A DNA stretch of 64,000 nt, from the NCBI GenBank assembly GCA_000716465.1, contig JNWL01000009.1:1-64000 (forward strand). Direction: 5' to 3'. Numbering within the stretch: position 1 is the first letter of the stretch; every line of letters starts with the position of its first letter. The notes beneath the pieces were generated by a model. That model was not told where the DNA came from, did not search any database, and saw nothing but the letters and a program-made list of their open reading frames with translations. Position numbers and translations under genes: made by a program. The DNA comes from Streptomyces bikiniensis (GTDB taxonomy: Bacteria; Actinomycetota; Actinomycetes; Streptomycetales; Streptomycetaceae). Positions 41,160-50,152 of this stretch are shown in pieces.

Positions 41160-42878
41160 TCAGTTCACCCGGATCCCCAGGACGCACGCGTCGTCCTCGT
41201 GGCCCGCGATCTCGGGATCAGCCAGCAGCGCGTCGATCAGCTCCCGAGGCTCCAGGTGGGACGAGGCCGCCACCGCCTCCGCGAGCCGCCCGATCCCCAC
41301 GGTCACGTCCTCGCCCCGGTGCTCGACCATCCCGTCCGTGTAGAGGACCAGCAGGTCGCCCGGGAGCAGCGGCACGGACGAGGTCTCGTACGCGTACCCC
41401 GGCAGCGCGCCGAGGAGCGGACCGCGCTGCTTGGCCTCCAGCGGCTCGGCGCGGCCGTCGCGCAGCAGCAGCGGCGCGGGATGGCCGGCGTCGGCCCAGT
41501 GCAGCACCTTCTCGTCGTCGAGGTGGCCGGCCACCACCGTGGCCGTCTGTCCCGCCGGGTCGCTGCACACCAGCTCGTTCAGCCAGGTCGTGATCTCCCC
41601 TGCGGACGCGCCCGTCTGCGCCAGGCCCGCCAGGGCGTGGCGTTGCTGCGCCATCCGCGCCACGGCCTCCAGACCGTGCCCCGACGCGTCGCCGATCGCC
41701 ACGAGCACCCGGCCGTCCGGCAGCAGCCGGCACTTGTACCAGTCGCCGCCCACCGCCGCCTCGGGCTCGGCCGGCCGGTAGGCGGCGGCCACCGTGAGGC
41801 CGACCGCCGCGAGCGCCTCCGAATGCGTCGGCAGGATCGCCTCGCGCAGCGTGTCCGCGATCCTCCGCTCCGCCTCCGTCTGCCGCCGCAGCAGATCCGT
41901 CTCCCGCTCCGTCTCGGCCAGCCGCCGCCGGCTGCGGATCTGCGGCGTGAGGTCGCGGGCCACCAGGTTGAGGGCCCAGGCCCGGCCGTCCGTCCCGGTG
42001 GCCGGCCGCCCCAGGAGGTCGAGCGTGCGGACCTCGCCGAGCACCACGAAGCGGATCCGGGTCCAGGCGGGCTCCTCGCCCGCGAGGACCGAGGTGAGGA
42101 ACTCGGCGAACGCCGTCAGGTCGTCCGGCAGCAGCGCGTCGCACAGCTGTTCAAGGGACCACGGCATGCGCACGTCGGTGTGGAGGATCCGGCTGAGCCC
42201 CTCCGACCAGGTCACCTTCCCGGAGAGCAGGTCCCAGTTCCCCCAGCCCATCGAGGCGATGAACTGCGCGTCGATCGTCATCATCTCGGCCGTGCTCTGC
42301 AGGGGCCGCCACGTCACGAGGAGCTGCTCGCCGCACCGGGCGGCGGTGTACAGCAGCGGGGTCCGGTGGATCCGTCCGAGCCGCTGCTCCGTGTAGTCCA
42401 CCACCTGGCCGTTCAGGGACTTGCCGGTGCCCACCACGTCCGTCAGGGCGGCAAGCAGGCCGGAGTCCGCCGCGCCCGGCCGCGCCTCCAGGAAACGCTG
42501 CCCGACCTGGTGGTCCGGCTCCTCCAGCCAGTCCGCCGACCTGATGCGGTTGCCCGCCACGATCCGGAAGTCCGGGATGCCGCCCGACTCGTTCCACAGC
42601 GGTTCGAGCAGCACGGCCGAGGCCGGGATCGCGGCGAGGATCGAGCAGACCCCGCGGGCGCCCGGCTCATGGCTGCCGCACAGGCACGGCGAGGCCTCGC
42701 CCGTCTCCACGGAGGGCGGCAGCACGGCCAGGGACCGCACCGGGGACGCCCGCTCGGTGCTGGCCGGCGCTCCCGATGGACGCTCCGCGTTCCGGCGTAC
42801 CGCCGCGCGCAGGGACGTGACCTCGCGGCCGATCATGTCCTTGAGGGCATCGACGCTGTCGGGCAGGGGAAAGCTCAC
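41160..42878 (-). CDS. SpoIIE-type PP2C phosphatase with PAS/GAF-like sensor region
   Basis: 572 residues. Residues ~1-340 form a sensor part, including a Cys pair (PCLCGSHEP) and a PAS-like segment (ASMGWGNWDLLSGKVTWSEG then LSRILHTD). A coiled stretch (RRRLAETERETDLLRRQTEA) leads to the PP2C domain: AVGGDWYKCRLLPDGRVLVA, IGDASGHGLEAVARM, LLVLYTDGMVEHRG and DDACVLGIRV, with all metal-binding Asp present. Such phosphatases dephosphorylate STAS antagonists and so activate SigB-like factors. The GTG at 42878 has GGAGG. The STAS protein at 23250 is one conceivable target (inference). Confidence 0.88.
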   Translation of the reverse strand: MSFPLPDSVDALKDMIGREVTSLRAAVRRNAERPSGAPASTERASPVRSLAVLPPSVETGEASPCLCGSHEPGARGVCSILAAIPASAVLLEPLWNESGGIPDFRIVAGNRIRSADWLEEPDHQVGQRFLEARPGAADSGLLAALTDVVGTGKSLNGQVVDYTEQRLGRIHRTPLLYTAARCGEQLLVTWRPLQSTAEMMTIDAQFIASMGWGNWDLLSGKVTWSEGLSRILHTDVRMPWSLEQLCDALLPDDLTAFAEFLTSVLAGEEPAWTRIRFVVLGEVRTLDLLGRPATGTDGRAWALNLVARDLTPQIRSRRRLAETERETDLLRRQTEAERRIADTLREAILPTHSEALAAVGLTVAAAYRPAEPEAAVGGDWYKCRLLPDGRVLVAIGDASGHGLEAVARMAQQRHALAGLAQTGASAGEITTWLNELVCSDPAGQTATVVAGHLDDEKVLHWADAGHPAPLLLRDGRAEPLEAKQRGPLLGALPGYAYETSSVPLLPGDLLVLYTDGMVEHRGEDVTVGIGRLAEAVAASSHLEPRELIDALLADPEIAGHEDDACVLGIRVN

Positions 42879-43086
42879 CGTCCGCCTCCGCGAACCACAC
42901 GAGGTGCCGCTCGCCTCCGAGCACCGGCGGCGCCTCGCTCGGCTCCACCGGCCACTCGCCTGACGGCGGCCTGCACGGCCGCCAGGGCCCCGGCCGCCAC
43001 GAGGCGGCTGCCCATCGCGAGGTGATCCATGCACGGAACAACGGCCACGCCCGGCCGAACCACCCCGCGACCGGCCCCGGGGCCGC

Positions 43087-43122
43087 GACCGCCCCGGCCC
43101 TCACGACCGCCCCGGCCCTCAC
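43087..43122. repeat. 18-bp tandem repeat in a GC-rich gap
   Basis: GACCGCCCCGGCCCTCAC twice (43087-43104, 43105-43122), with diverged copies continuing to about 43250. It fills the gap 42879-43251 between two minus-strand genes. Nothing with gene character is seen there. Confidence 0.7.
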
Positions 43123-43251
43123 GACCGGCCCGGCCCCCGCCGCCCATCACGGCCCCGGGCCTCACGACGGCCCGGCGCCCGTGACGACCCCGGCTTCGTC
43201 ACGGCCCCGAGCCCCGCACCCACGGCGGCCCCGCGCTCCGCGACGGCCCCG

Positions 43252-44406
43252 TCAGCGGCTCCGGTCGCTCCGGTCGGTGTTGAGCCGGGCGGCCCGCCGT
43301 GTCAGATGGTCCCGCTCGGCCAGGTTGGGCGCCCTGCGGGCCGCCTCCGCGTACAGCCGCGCCGCCGTCGCCGCGTCGCCGGCGCGCTCGTGGAGGTACG
43401 CCGCCACCGCCGCGTACCGGGGCAGTGAACCGTCCAGTGGCGCGAGCGCCGCGAGACCGGCCCGCGGCCCGTCCGCCTCGCCGACCGCCACCGCGCGGTT
43501 GAGCCGTACGACCGGGCTGTCCGTCAGGCGCGCCAGCTCGTCGTACCACTCGACGATCTGCACCCAGTCCGTCTCCTCCGCGGTGGGCGCGTCGGCGTGC
43601 AGCGCCGCGACGGCGGCCTGGGCCTGGAACTCGCCCAGCCGGTCGCGCGCCAGGGCCGCCTGCAGGATCCCGACGCCCTCGGCGATCGCCGCCGTGTCCC
43701 ACCGGCCCCGGTCCTGCTCGGCGAGCGGCACCAGACCGCCGTCGGGCCCGGTCCTGGCCGCACGCCGGGCGTGGTGGAGCAGCATGAGGGCGAGCAGCCC
43801 CGCCACCTCGGGGTGGTCGATCACGGCCGCTAGCTGCCGGGCGAGCCGGATCGCCTCGGCGGCGAGGTCGACGTCGCCCGAGTACCCCTCGTTGAAGACG
43901 AGGTAGAGGACGCGCAGCACGGTGGCCACGTCGCCGGGCCGGTCGAGGCGCACGCCGGAGACCGTCCGCTTGGCCCGGCTGATGCGCTGCGCCATGGTCG
44001 CCTCGGGCACCAGATAGGCCCCGGCGATCTGACGCGTGGTCAGCCCTCCCACGGCGCGCAGCGTGAGCGCGACCGCGGACGACGGCGACAACGACGGGTG
44101 GGCGCAGAGGAAGTAGAGCCGGAGCGTGTCGTCCACGGCGGGCACGGGCCCGGGAGCCGGCTCCTCCTCGACGCGGTCCTCACGCCGACGCCGGGCGGCG
44201 TCCGCCCGGGTCGCGTCGAGGAACCGGCGCCAGGCCACGGTGACCAGCCAGCCCTTCGGATCCCGGGGCGGATCCGCCGGCCAGGTGCGGACCGCCTCGA
44301 CCAGCGCGTCCTGCACGGCGTCCTCGGCCGCCGCGAAGTCGGCCCCGCGGCGGACGAGGATCCCGAGGACGCCCGGCACGAGGCCCCTGAGCAGGGCCTC
44401 GTCCAT
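43252..44406 (-). CDS. ECF42-type RNA polymerase sigma factor with C-terminal TPR-like tail
   Basis: 384 residues, far longer than a classical ECF factor. Sigma region 2 is in FAAAEDAVQDALVEAVRTWP and PKGWLVTVAWRRFLD; region 4 is in LTTRQIAGAYLVPEATMAQR followed by ISRAKR. The C-terminal ~200 residues form helical TPR-like repeats (YAAVAAYLHERAGDAATAAR). This layout and the adjacent DGPF gene define group ECF42, which lacks an anti-sigma factor and is thought to be controlled through the extension. The ATG overlaps the DGPF stop by one base (TGATG). Confidence 0.92.
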   Translation of the reverse strand: MDEALLRGLVPGVLGILVRRGADFAAAEDAVQDALVEAVRTWPADPPRDPKGWLVTVAWRRFLDATRADAARRRREDRVEEEPAPGPVPAVDDTLRLYFLCAHPSLSPSSAVALTLRAVGGLTTRQIAGAYLVPEATMAQRISRAKRTVSGVRLDRPGDVATVLRVLYLVFNEGYSGDVDLAAEAIRLARQLAAVIDHPEVAGLLALMLLHHARRAARTGPDGGLVPLAEQDRGRWDTAAIAEGVGILQAALARDRLGEFQAQAAVAALHADAPTAEETDWVQIVEWYDELARLTDSPVVRLNRAVAVGEADGPRAGLAALAPLDGSLPRYAAVAAYLHERAGDAATAARLYAEAARRAPNLAERDHLTRRAARLNTDRSDRSR

Positions 44407-44822
44407 CAGTGGCACCACTCCGCGGCGGTGGGCGGCGCGGTCAGGAACGGGCGCACCTCCAGCCACTCGTGGATCGGCTTCCCGCCCGCCCCGGGGGCCG
44501 CCGACAGCTCGCCCGCCAGCTCGACGGCGCGCTCGTAACCGTCGACGTCGATCACCATCCAGCCGGCGATCAGGTCCTTGGTCTCGGCGAACGGCCCGTC
44601 GGTGACCGGCGGGCGGCCCTCGCCGTCGTACCGGACCCACGCCCCCTCCGGGGCCAGCGCCTGGCCGTCGACGAACTCGCCGCTCTCCCGCAGCCGGTCC
44701 GCGAAGTCGTTCATGTACCGCACGTGCGCCGAGATCTCCTCCGGCGTCCACCGGTCCATCGGCACGTCGTTGACCGGGTCCGGGGCGCCCCGGTAGTGCT
44801 TCAGCAGCAGGTACTTCGCCAT
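44406..44822 (-). CDS. YCII-related DGPF-domain protein
   Basis: 138 residues with the DGPF signature TDGPFAETKDLIAGWMVIDV and the N-terminal KYLLLKHYRG strand of the dimeric alpha-beta barrel YCII fold. The start has GAGGAGAG. It is translationally coupled to the ECF42 sigma gene. In S. venezuelae, as I recall, ECF42 controls its own DGPF genes. The biochemical role of DGPF proteins is not known; they may be small enzymes or sensors. Confidence 0.93.
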   Translation of the reverse strand: MAKYLLLKHYRGAPDPVNDVPMDRWTPEEISAHVRYMNDFADRLRESGEFVDGQALAPEGAWVRYDGEGRPPVTDGPFAETKDLIAGWMVIDVDGYERAVELAGELSAAPGAGGKPIHEWLEVRPFLTAPPTAAEWCH

Positions 44823-44939
44823 CGTGGTCTCTCCTCGGAGGGGGTGCGGCCCATTGTGGTCGCGTTCACCCCGGGGACGGAGCGGGGCACGGGTTCTCGA
44901 CATCGCCGCCCGGACTCTTTCCCGCGGTACGCGTGCGAG

Positions 44940-44966
44940 GGGGCGGCTCCGGTCCGGAGCCGCCCC
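44940..44966 (-). terminator. hairpin terminator
   Basis: GGGGCGGCTCCGG (44940-44952), one T, and its perfect complement (44954-44966), 11 nt past the stop of the gene ending at 44977. Confidence 0.75.
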
Positions 44967-44976
44967 GGGGCGGAGG

Positions 44977-45267
44977 TCAGCCGGTCGCGCCGGGGACCCA
45001 GTGGTTGTGGACGCGCATGATGCGCGGGGCGATGCCGGTCTCGGGCCGGCCGTGCTCGACGGCGACGGGCGTCATCTTCTCGACGAACGCGTTCATCTGC
45101 TGCTCGGTCTCCCACATGTCGAAGACCTCGATCCCGTCGTCCGTCGACACGCACGCGTGCGCCACGCAGCCGTCGAAGACACCGGGCGTCCGCTGGAGCG
45201 CGGCGTTGAGCTCGTCGTACTGCTCCGTGGAGACTCCCGGGACGACGGCGTGGACGAAGAGCGTCAT
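44977..45267 (-). CDS. small dimeric alpha-beta barrel (ABM-like) protein
   Basis: 96 residues: TLFVHAVVPGVSTEQYDELN, a helix, DGCVAHACVSTDDGIEVFDM, then WETEQQMNAFVEKMTPV and a final strand. The strand-helix-strand-strand-helix order and the W-E-T-E-Q-Q-M helix resemble the antibiotic-biosynthesis-monooxygenase/ABM family. Without cofactor residues the activity is unclear. The start has GAGGAGG. A terminator follows, and the phytoene-desaturase-like gene lies 126 nt upstream. Confidence 0.75.
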   Translation of the reverse strand: MTLFVHAVVPGVSTEQYDELNAALQRTPGVFDGCVAHACVSTDDGIEVFDMWETEQQMNAFVEKMTPVAVEHGRPETGIAPRIMRVHNHWVPGATG

Positions 45268-45393
45268 GGCGGTGCCTCCTCGTGCGGCGGGGCGGAGGGC
45301 CCCGGCCCGCCCCTGTGGCGGCGGTCCGCCCCTCTCCCTCTGCCGGCACACCGCCTACTGCCCCGTACCGCGTCCGAGCGGCCCGGCACCGCC

Positions 45394-46974
45394 TCAGCGG
45401 CGCCGCCGGGGCAGGTGAGGGCCCCTGAGGGCGGCCCGGGCCGCGTTGGCGCCCGGAGCGCCGTGGACCCCGCCGCCCGGGTGCGCGGTGGCGGAGGCGA
45501 GGTAGAGGCCCCGGATCGGGGTGCGCGGGCGTCCGGTGCCCGGCACGGGGCGGAAGACCAGCTGCTGGTGCACGTTGGTGGTGCCCTGGTTGACGGCCCC
45601 GCCCACCAGGGACGGGTTGAGCCGTTCCAGATCGGGCGGCGCCAGGACCCGCCGGGCGCGGACGGTGGCGCGGAACCCGGGGGCCAGGCGCTCGATGCCC
45701 GCCTCGACGCGGTCGGCGATCGCCTCCTTCTCGCGCTCGTCCCAGCGCCCGCGGATGCCGTCCTCCCCGGCGTCGGAGCGGATGTGCTGCGGGACGTGCG
45801 TGTAGCCCCACGCCGATTCCGTACCGGCGGGGGAGCGGGTCGGGTCCGCCGTGGTCATCTGCCCGAGCACGGTGAACGGCACCTCCGGCACCTGCCGCAT
45901 GGCGATCTGCCCGGCGAAACGGGTGAGCGCGTCCATGCCCTCGGCGACGTGCACGGTCCCGGCCCGGCGCGCGCCCTCGGAGGTCCAGGGGATCGGACGG
46001 TCGAGCGCCCAGTCCACCTTGACCGTGGAGAAGTCCCACTGGAAGCGGCGCAGATCGGCGCGGAGCCGCGGCGGCAGGTGCTCCTCGCCGACGAGGCGCT
46101 CGTACAGCTGGGGCGCCGGGACGTCGGCGAGGACCGCCCGCCGCGCGGGGACCTCGGTGCCGTCCTCGGTGCGCACGGCGACCGCCCGGCCGCCCCGGAC
46201 CACCACCCGGACCACGGGGTGGCCGCAGCGCAGTTCGCCGCCCCGGGCGAGCAGCCGCGCCACGAGCGCGTCGGTGAGCCTGCCCGCCCCGCCCACGGGC
46301 ACGGGGAAGCCGTGGTCCTGCCCGAGCATGCTCATGAGCCAGCCGAAACCGCCGCCGAGGGCCGACTCGGGGCCCAGGTCGGCGTGGAGCGCGTTTCCGG
46401 CGATCAGCAGCTTCCCGCCCTCGCCCGCGAAGTTCTCCTCGCCGAAGCGGCGCGCGGGCAGGAGCATCGTGCGCAGCAGCCGCAGCGCGTCGCCGGGACC
46501 GGTGCGGGCAAGGAGCCGCGCCCCCGCCCGCACCGGCGGGAACGGGGTGAACAGGCACCCGATCAGGTCGTCGGCGACACCGCGCCAGAGCCGGTGCAGC
46601 CGCTCCCAGGCCGCGCCGTCGTCGGCGGCGAAGCCGGCCGCCGAGGCGGCGGTCTCGTGGACGTCGCGGTCGAGGACCGCGCAGCGCCCGTCGGCGAGCG
46701 GATGGGCCACGACGGCGGGGGCGTGGCTCCAGCGCAGCCCGTACCGGTCGAGCGCGAGGTCCCGGATCACCGGCGACGCGGCGGCGAGCGGGTAGAAGGC
46801 GCTGAAGGTGTCGTGGACGTAGTCGGGGTGGACGCCCCGGTCGCTGCGCACGGCCCCGCCCGGCTCGTCCCGGGCCTCCAGGACGACGACGTGCCATCCG
46901 GCGTCGGCGAGGAGGTTGGCCGCCACCAGGCCGTTGGGCCCGGCGCCGACGACCACGGCGTCGGGCGCCGTCAC
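45394..46974 (-). CDS. NAD(P)/FAD-dependent oxidoreductase, phytoene desaturase-like
   Basis: 526 residues. The FAD-binding N-terminus is VVVGAGPNGLVAANLLADAG and HVVVLEARDEPGGAV; the middle has GFPVPVGGAGRLTDALVARL; the C-terminus has LASATAHPGGGVHGAPGANA, the closing FAD motif of the CrtI/retinol-saturase group. The substrate is unlikely to be phytoene itself, because no carotenoid genes accompany it. The GTG at 46974 overlaps the stop of the SRPBCC gene (GTGA). Last gene of the operon 48493-45394. Confidence 0.88.
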   Translation of the reverse strand: MTAPDAVVVGAGPNGLVAANLLADAGWHVVVLEARDEPGGAVRSDRGVHPDYVHDTFSAFYPLAAASPVIRDLALDRYGLRWSHAPAVVAHPLADGRCAVLDRDVHETAASAAGFAADDGAAWERLHRLWRGVADDLIGCLFTPFPPVRAGARLLARTGPGDALRLLRTMLLPARRFGEENFAGEGGKLLIAGNALHADLGPESALGGGFGWLMSMLGQDHGFPVPVGGAGRLTDALVARLLARGGELRCGHPVVRVVVRGGRAVAVRTEDGTEVPARRAVLADVPAPQLYERLVGEEHLPPRLRADLRRFQWDFSTVKVDWALDRPIPWTSEGARRAGTVHVAEGMDALTRFAGQIAMRQVPEVPFTVLGQMTTADPTRSPAGTESAWGYTHVPQHIRSDAGEDGIRGRWDEREKEAIADRVEAGIERLAPGFRATVRARRVLAPPDLERLNPSLVGGAVNQGTTNVHQQLVFRPVPGTGRPRTPIRGLYLASATAHPGGGVHGAPGANAARAALRGPHLPRRRR

Positions 46975-47426
46975 GTCCGCGCTCCCCGCTCCCGGACCTC
47001 CCGGGAGGTGGCGACCTCCTCCAGGCGTGCCAGCATGCTGCGGTGCCGCCAGCGCGTCAGCACGTCGACGGCCGTGTTGTGCCAGCGGGCGGCCGGGCCC
47101 CGGAGGGGATGCTCGTCGACAACGACGAGGGTGTCGCGGCCCCACGGTTCGAGCCGGAAGGCGATGCGCGCGGTGCCCAGGTCGGTCTTCGCCTCCAGTT
47201 CGAGGCGGCGGCTCGGCTCGCAGATCCGGGAGGTGGTGCGGCCCCGGTAGGACTTCGGTCCGAGCTTCAGCACGTATCCCAGTTCCGCACCCGGGGCGGG
47301 CCACTGCCCGTCCTCCTCCCACGTGTCGTGGGTGCCGGTCACGAACCGCGAGTACAGCCGTCCGTCGCTCAGGACCGACCAGACGTCCTCGGGCGTGGCC
47401 TCGACGAGACGGTTCCACTGTGCCAT
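46971..47426 (-). CDS. SRPBCC family protein
   Basis: 151 residues of the Bet v1-like fold: NRLVEATPEDVWSVLSDGRL, TWEEDGQWPAPGAELGYVLK, TSRICEPSRRLELEAKTDLG, TLVVVDEHPLRGP, and a C-terminal helix. It probably binds or shields a hydrophobic ligand. The start has GAGGAG 9 nt upstream. It lies between an SDR and an FAD oxidoreductase, overlapping the latter, so it may present the shared substrate of both enzymes (inference). Confidence 0.88.
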   Translation of the reverse strand: MAQWNRLVEATPEDVWSVLSDGRLYSRFVTGTHDTWEEDGQWPAPGAELGYVLKLGPKSYRGRTTSRICEPSRRLELEAKTDLGTARIAFRLEPWGRDTLVVVDEHPLRGPAARWHNTAVDVLTRWRHRSMLARLEEVATSREVRERGART

Positions 47427-47464
47427 GGCTGCGATCTCCTCAGGAGGGAAGTCGGGAGGGAGGT

Positions 47465-48493
47465 TCAGGAGGGAAGAGGGGAGGGGCGTCGGGAGCGGAC
47501 GCGGAGGACTCCGGCCACGGCACCGGCCCCGACGGCCAGGGCGGCGGCCCGGCGGCCCGCCGTACGGAGCCGCGCGTGCCGGCCGCCGGACACCGCCGCC
47601 GTGTCCCCGGACGGTTCGTGGAGGATGCCGATGGTCTCCGGGGCCGTGCCCGGGTCGCCGAAGTAGGTGTTCTCGGTACGCCGCCGGATCACACGCCGCA
47701 CCAGGCCGGGCGCCAGGGCGTGGGCGGCCGGCAGGAGGCGTGCGCCCGGTCCGACGACCACGCGCCGCCGGGGGCGGACCGCCGCGCGCACGACGGCCGC
47801 CGCGACCCGTTCGGGGGTGGCGACGGCCGGCAGGGACCGGACGCGGCGGCCGGTGCGGTTGGCCGCGTGCTGGAAGAACGGGGTGTCGACGCCGGTCGGG
47901 AGGACGGTGCACACGGCGATCCCGTGGTCCCCGGAGAGCGCCAGTTCCTGGCGCAGCACCTCGTCCAGGGTGATCAAGGCGGCTTTGGAGGCCGCGTAGG
48001 GGCCCTGGTACGGCGCCTCGACGGCACCCCCGAGCAGGGACGAGACGGTGACGACCACGCCCCGTCCCCGGCGGCGCATCGCGGGGAGCGCGGCCCGCAT
48101 CCCGTGGAACACGCCCAGGACGTTGACCTCCCACAGCCGCCGCACGTCGTCCGGCGGCACCCGGTCGAGGCGTCCCAGGACGCCGACACCCGCCGCGTTC
48201 ACCCAGACGTCGATCCGGCCGTACCGGTCGAGCGCCGCCCGGGCGACCCGGGTCGTCGCGGCCGCGTCGGTGACGTCGGCGGGGACGGCCACCGCCTCGG
48301 CCCGGGCGTGCGCGGCCGTGCACTCCCTCGCCACCTCCGCCAGGGCGTCCGCGCTGCGGGCGGTGACGACCAGGCGCGCGCCGCACGAGGCGAACGCCCG
48401 TGCCACGGCGCGTCCGATCCCGCTCGACGCGCCCGTGACCACGACGACGTCGCCGGGTTCGAACCCGTTCTCTCCTGTCCTCATGCGTGGCAT
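47465..48493 (-). CDS. SDR family oxidoreductase with C-terminal extension
   Basis: 342 residues, longer than a classical SDR. The core shows VVVTGASSGIGRAVARAFAS, NAAGVGV, S(SLLGGAVEAPYQGP)YAASK and the late CTVLPTGVDTPFF. An extra ~90 C-terminal residues include a basic region and a short hydrophobic segment (AAALAVGAGAVAGVL), perhaps a membrane anchor. The start is uncertain between ATGs at 48493 and 48484 (AGG nearby). First gene of the operon with SRPBCC and the FAD oxidoreductase. Confidence 0.86.
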   Translation of the reverse strand: MPRMRTGENGFEPGDVVVVTGASSGIGRAVARAFASCGARLVVTARSADALAEVARECTAAHARAEAVAVPADVTDAAATTRVARAALDRYGRIDVWVNAAGVGVLGRLDRVPPDDVRRLWEVNVLGVFHGMRAALPAMRRRGRGVVVTVSSLLGGAVEAPYQGPYAASKAALITLDEVLRQELALSGDHGIAVCTVLPTGVDTPFFQHAANRTGRRVRSLPAVATPERVAAAVVRAAVRPRRRVVVGPGARLLPAAHALAPGLVRRVIRRRTENTYFGDPGTAPETIGILHEPSGDTAAVSGGRHARLRTAGRRAAALAVGAGAVAGVLRVRSRRPSPLPS

Positions 48494-48557
48494 CTGACCT
48501 GTTTCGAAGGGTTCATGCACCCGGGGTGGTCCATCGGAGCGGGATCGGGCCCCGCTG

Positions 48558-49688
48558 CTACGCCCGCTTCCCCGGCGCGTCACCGGACGGCCCGCGCCGC
48601 CCCTCCGCGTCCCCGGCGTCCCGCTCCCGGTCGATCCCCTCGAACCGCCGCAGGTCGTCCTCGTCCCACGCGCGCGTGTCCCGCGGCTCCGTGTACGGCT
48701 CCCGGTCCGGCGGCATCCCGCCGAGCACGGCCCGCTGCCGCACCGCCTCCGCGTCGAACTCCAGACCCAGGAGCAGGGCCAGGTTGCTGATCCACAACCA
48801 GACCAGGAAGACGATGACGCCGGCCATCGTGCCGTACGTCTTGTTGTACGAGGCGAACTGGCCGACGTACAGCGCGAACCCGGCGGAGGCGAGCATCCAG
48901 ATCAGCAGGGCCAGGAAACTGCCGGGGGTGATCCACTTCCACCCCTTGACCTTGGCGTTGGGGCTGGCCCCGTACAGCAGCGCGATCATGGCGGACACCA
49001 GCAGGACCAGGACCGGCCACTTGGCGATCGACCACACCGTCAGCGCGGTGTCGCCGACGCCGAGCGCGGTCCCGGCCTGGCGCGCCAGGGTGCCGGTGAA
49101 CACCACGATCAGGGCGCTGACCACCGCGAGGACCATCAGGACGGCCGTCATCCCGACCCGTACGGGAAGGAGCTTCCACACCGGGCGGCCCTCCGGGATG
49201 TCGTACACCTGGTTGGCCGCCCTGATGAACGCCCCGACGTAGCCCGACGCCGACCAGAGGGCGAGCACCACGCCGACGACCGCCATGACCGAACCCGTGC
49301 CGGCCTGCCCCTGGAGCTGTTCCACGGCGTTGTTCAGGATGTCGCGGGCCGGACCGGGGGTGAGCTGCCGCAGGTTCTCCATGACCCGGTCGGTGGTCGA
49401 CTTCCCGCTGATGCCGAGCAGCGAGAGGAGCACCAGGATCGCGGGGAAGAGGGCCAGGATGCCGTAGTACGTGAGGGCCGCCGCGCGGTCCGTCAGCTCG
49501 TCGTCCTTGAACTCCCGCACCGAGCCCTTGAGGATCCCCAGCCAGGACCGGCCCTTCAGCTCGGTCGGGGCGTCCGGCGCGCGCCGCTCCACTTCGGGCC
49601 CCGGCCCGACCTCCTCGGGCGTCGGCTTCTCCCGCGCTCCGGCCTCGCCGCCGCGCTCTTCGTCTCCTGCATGGTGAGATGTGGCCAT
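48558..49688 (-). CDS. YihY/BrkB family membrane protein
   Basis: 376 residues. A charged N-terminus (to ~60) is followed by six predicted membrane helices: LTYYGILALFPAILVLLSLL, then MAVVGVVLALWSASGYVGAF, VLMVLAVVSALIVVFTG, WPVLVLLVSAMIALLYG, LLIWMLASAGFALYVGQF and VIVFLVWLWISNLALLLGLE. The motifs FKDDELTDRAAALTYY and YNKTYGTMAGVI identify YihY/BrkB (formerly RNase BN). Function is uncertain; proposed as a transporter-like inner-membrane protein. The acidic C-terminus is cytoplasmic. AGGGG stands close to the ATG. Confidence 0.92.
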   Translation of the reverse strand: MATSHHAGDEERGGEAGAREKPTPEEVGPGPEVERRAPDAPTELKGRSWLGILKGSVREFKDDELTDRAAALTYYGILALFPAILVLLSLLGISGKSTTDRVMENLRQLTPGPARDILNNAVEQLQGQAGTGSVMAVVGVVLALWSASGYVGAFIRAANQVYDIPEGRPVWKLLPVRVGMTAVLMVLAVVSALIVVFTGTLARQAGTALGVGDTALTVWSIAKWPVLVLLVSAMIALLYGASPNAKVKGWKWITPGSFLALLIWMLASAGFALYVGQFASYNKTYGTMAGVIVFLVWLWISNLALLLGLEFDAEAVRQRAVLGGMPPDREPYTEPRDTRAWDEDDLRRFEGIDRERDAGDAEGRRGPSGDAPGKRA

Positions 49689-49732
49689 GCCCCTGCGGGT
49701 GCCCCCGCTCGGCGGGCATAAGCCCACGTCGT

Positions 49733-49984
49733 TCAGGCCGCGTCGGCGCTCCCGGCGCCCGTGCCCGGCCCGTTCCCGCCGCGCGCGGACCCGCCCCGGA
49801 CCGACCGGTGCCGGGCCGGGCGGCGCTCCCCGGCCGTTCGTCCGGGTTCCGCCACCAGCCGCAGATGGCGCCGGCCCGCGTGGCGCGAGGCCTTCGGCGG
49901 ACTCGTCACGCGGTCCTCGACCCGGTCCATGAGGAACAGGAGCAGTCCCAGCAGGGGCAGCAGGAGAACGGCGATCGCAACCAC
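49733..49984 (-). CDS. small single-span membrane protein
   Basis: 83 residues from a GTG with a strong GAGGAGG about 9 nt upstream. The N-terminus is one membrane helix (AIAVLLLPLLGLLLFLMDRV) followed by a basic cytoplasmic part (RHAGRRHLRLVAEP) and an Arg/Gly tail. Comparable small proteins are frequent in Streptomyces, function unknown. It lies just upstream of the YihY gene on the same strand (44-nt gap) and may share its transcript. Confidence 0.6.
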   Translation of the reverse strand: MVAIAVLLLPLLGLLLFLMDRVEDRVTSPPKASRHAGRRHLRLVAEPGRTAGERRPARHRSVRGGSARGGNGPGTGAGSADAA

Positions 49985-50152
49985 GGCACATTTCCTCCTC
50001 GTCGAACGCGTCGGCCTCGCCGGACCGCGTTTCCTCGCTCTCCGTGCGGGTGCCCGGATCCGCGTCCGACGCGCGGCGGTTCGTGTGAAGGTTCTGCGCC
50101 CGACGGAGCCGGAGCCCGGCCGCTCTTCCGTCCCCGAACCGCCGGGCAGGCC

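Noticed and set aside
43022..43906. A 294-codon plus-strand frame over the ECF42 gene
   Set aside because: Antisense to a well-supported sigma factor and made of Pro/Ala/Arg/Ser repeats.
45394..46974. Carotenoid biosynthesis locus based on the phytoene desaturase-like gene
   Set aside because: No phytoene synthase, GGPP synthase or lycopene cyclase in the window; the family is broad.
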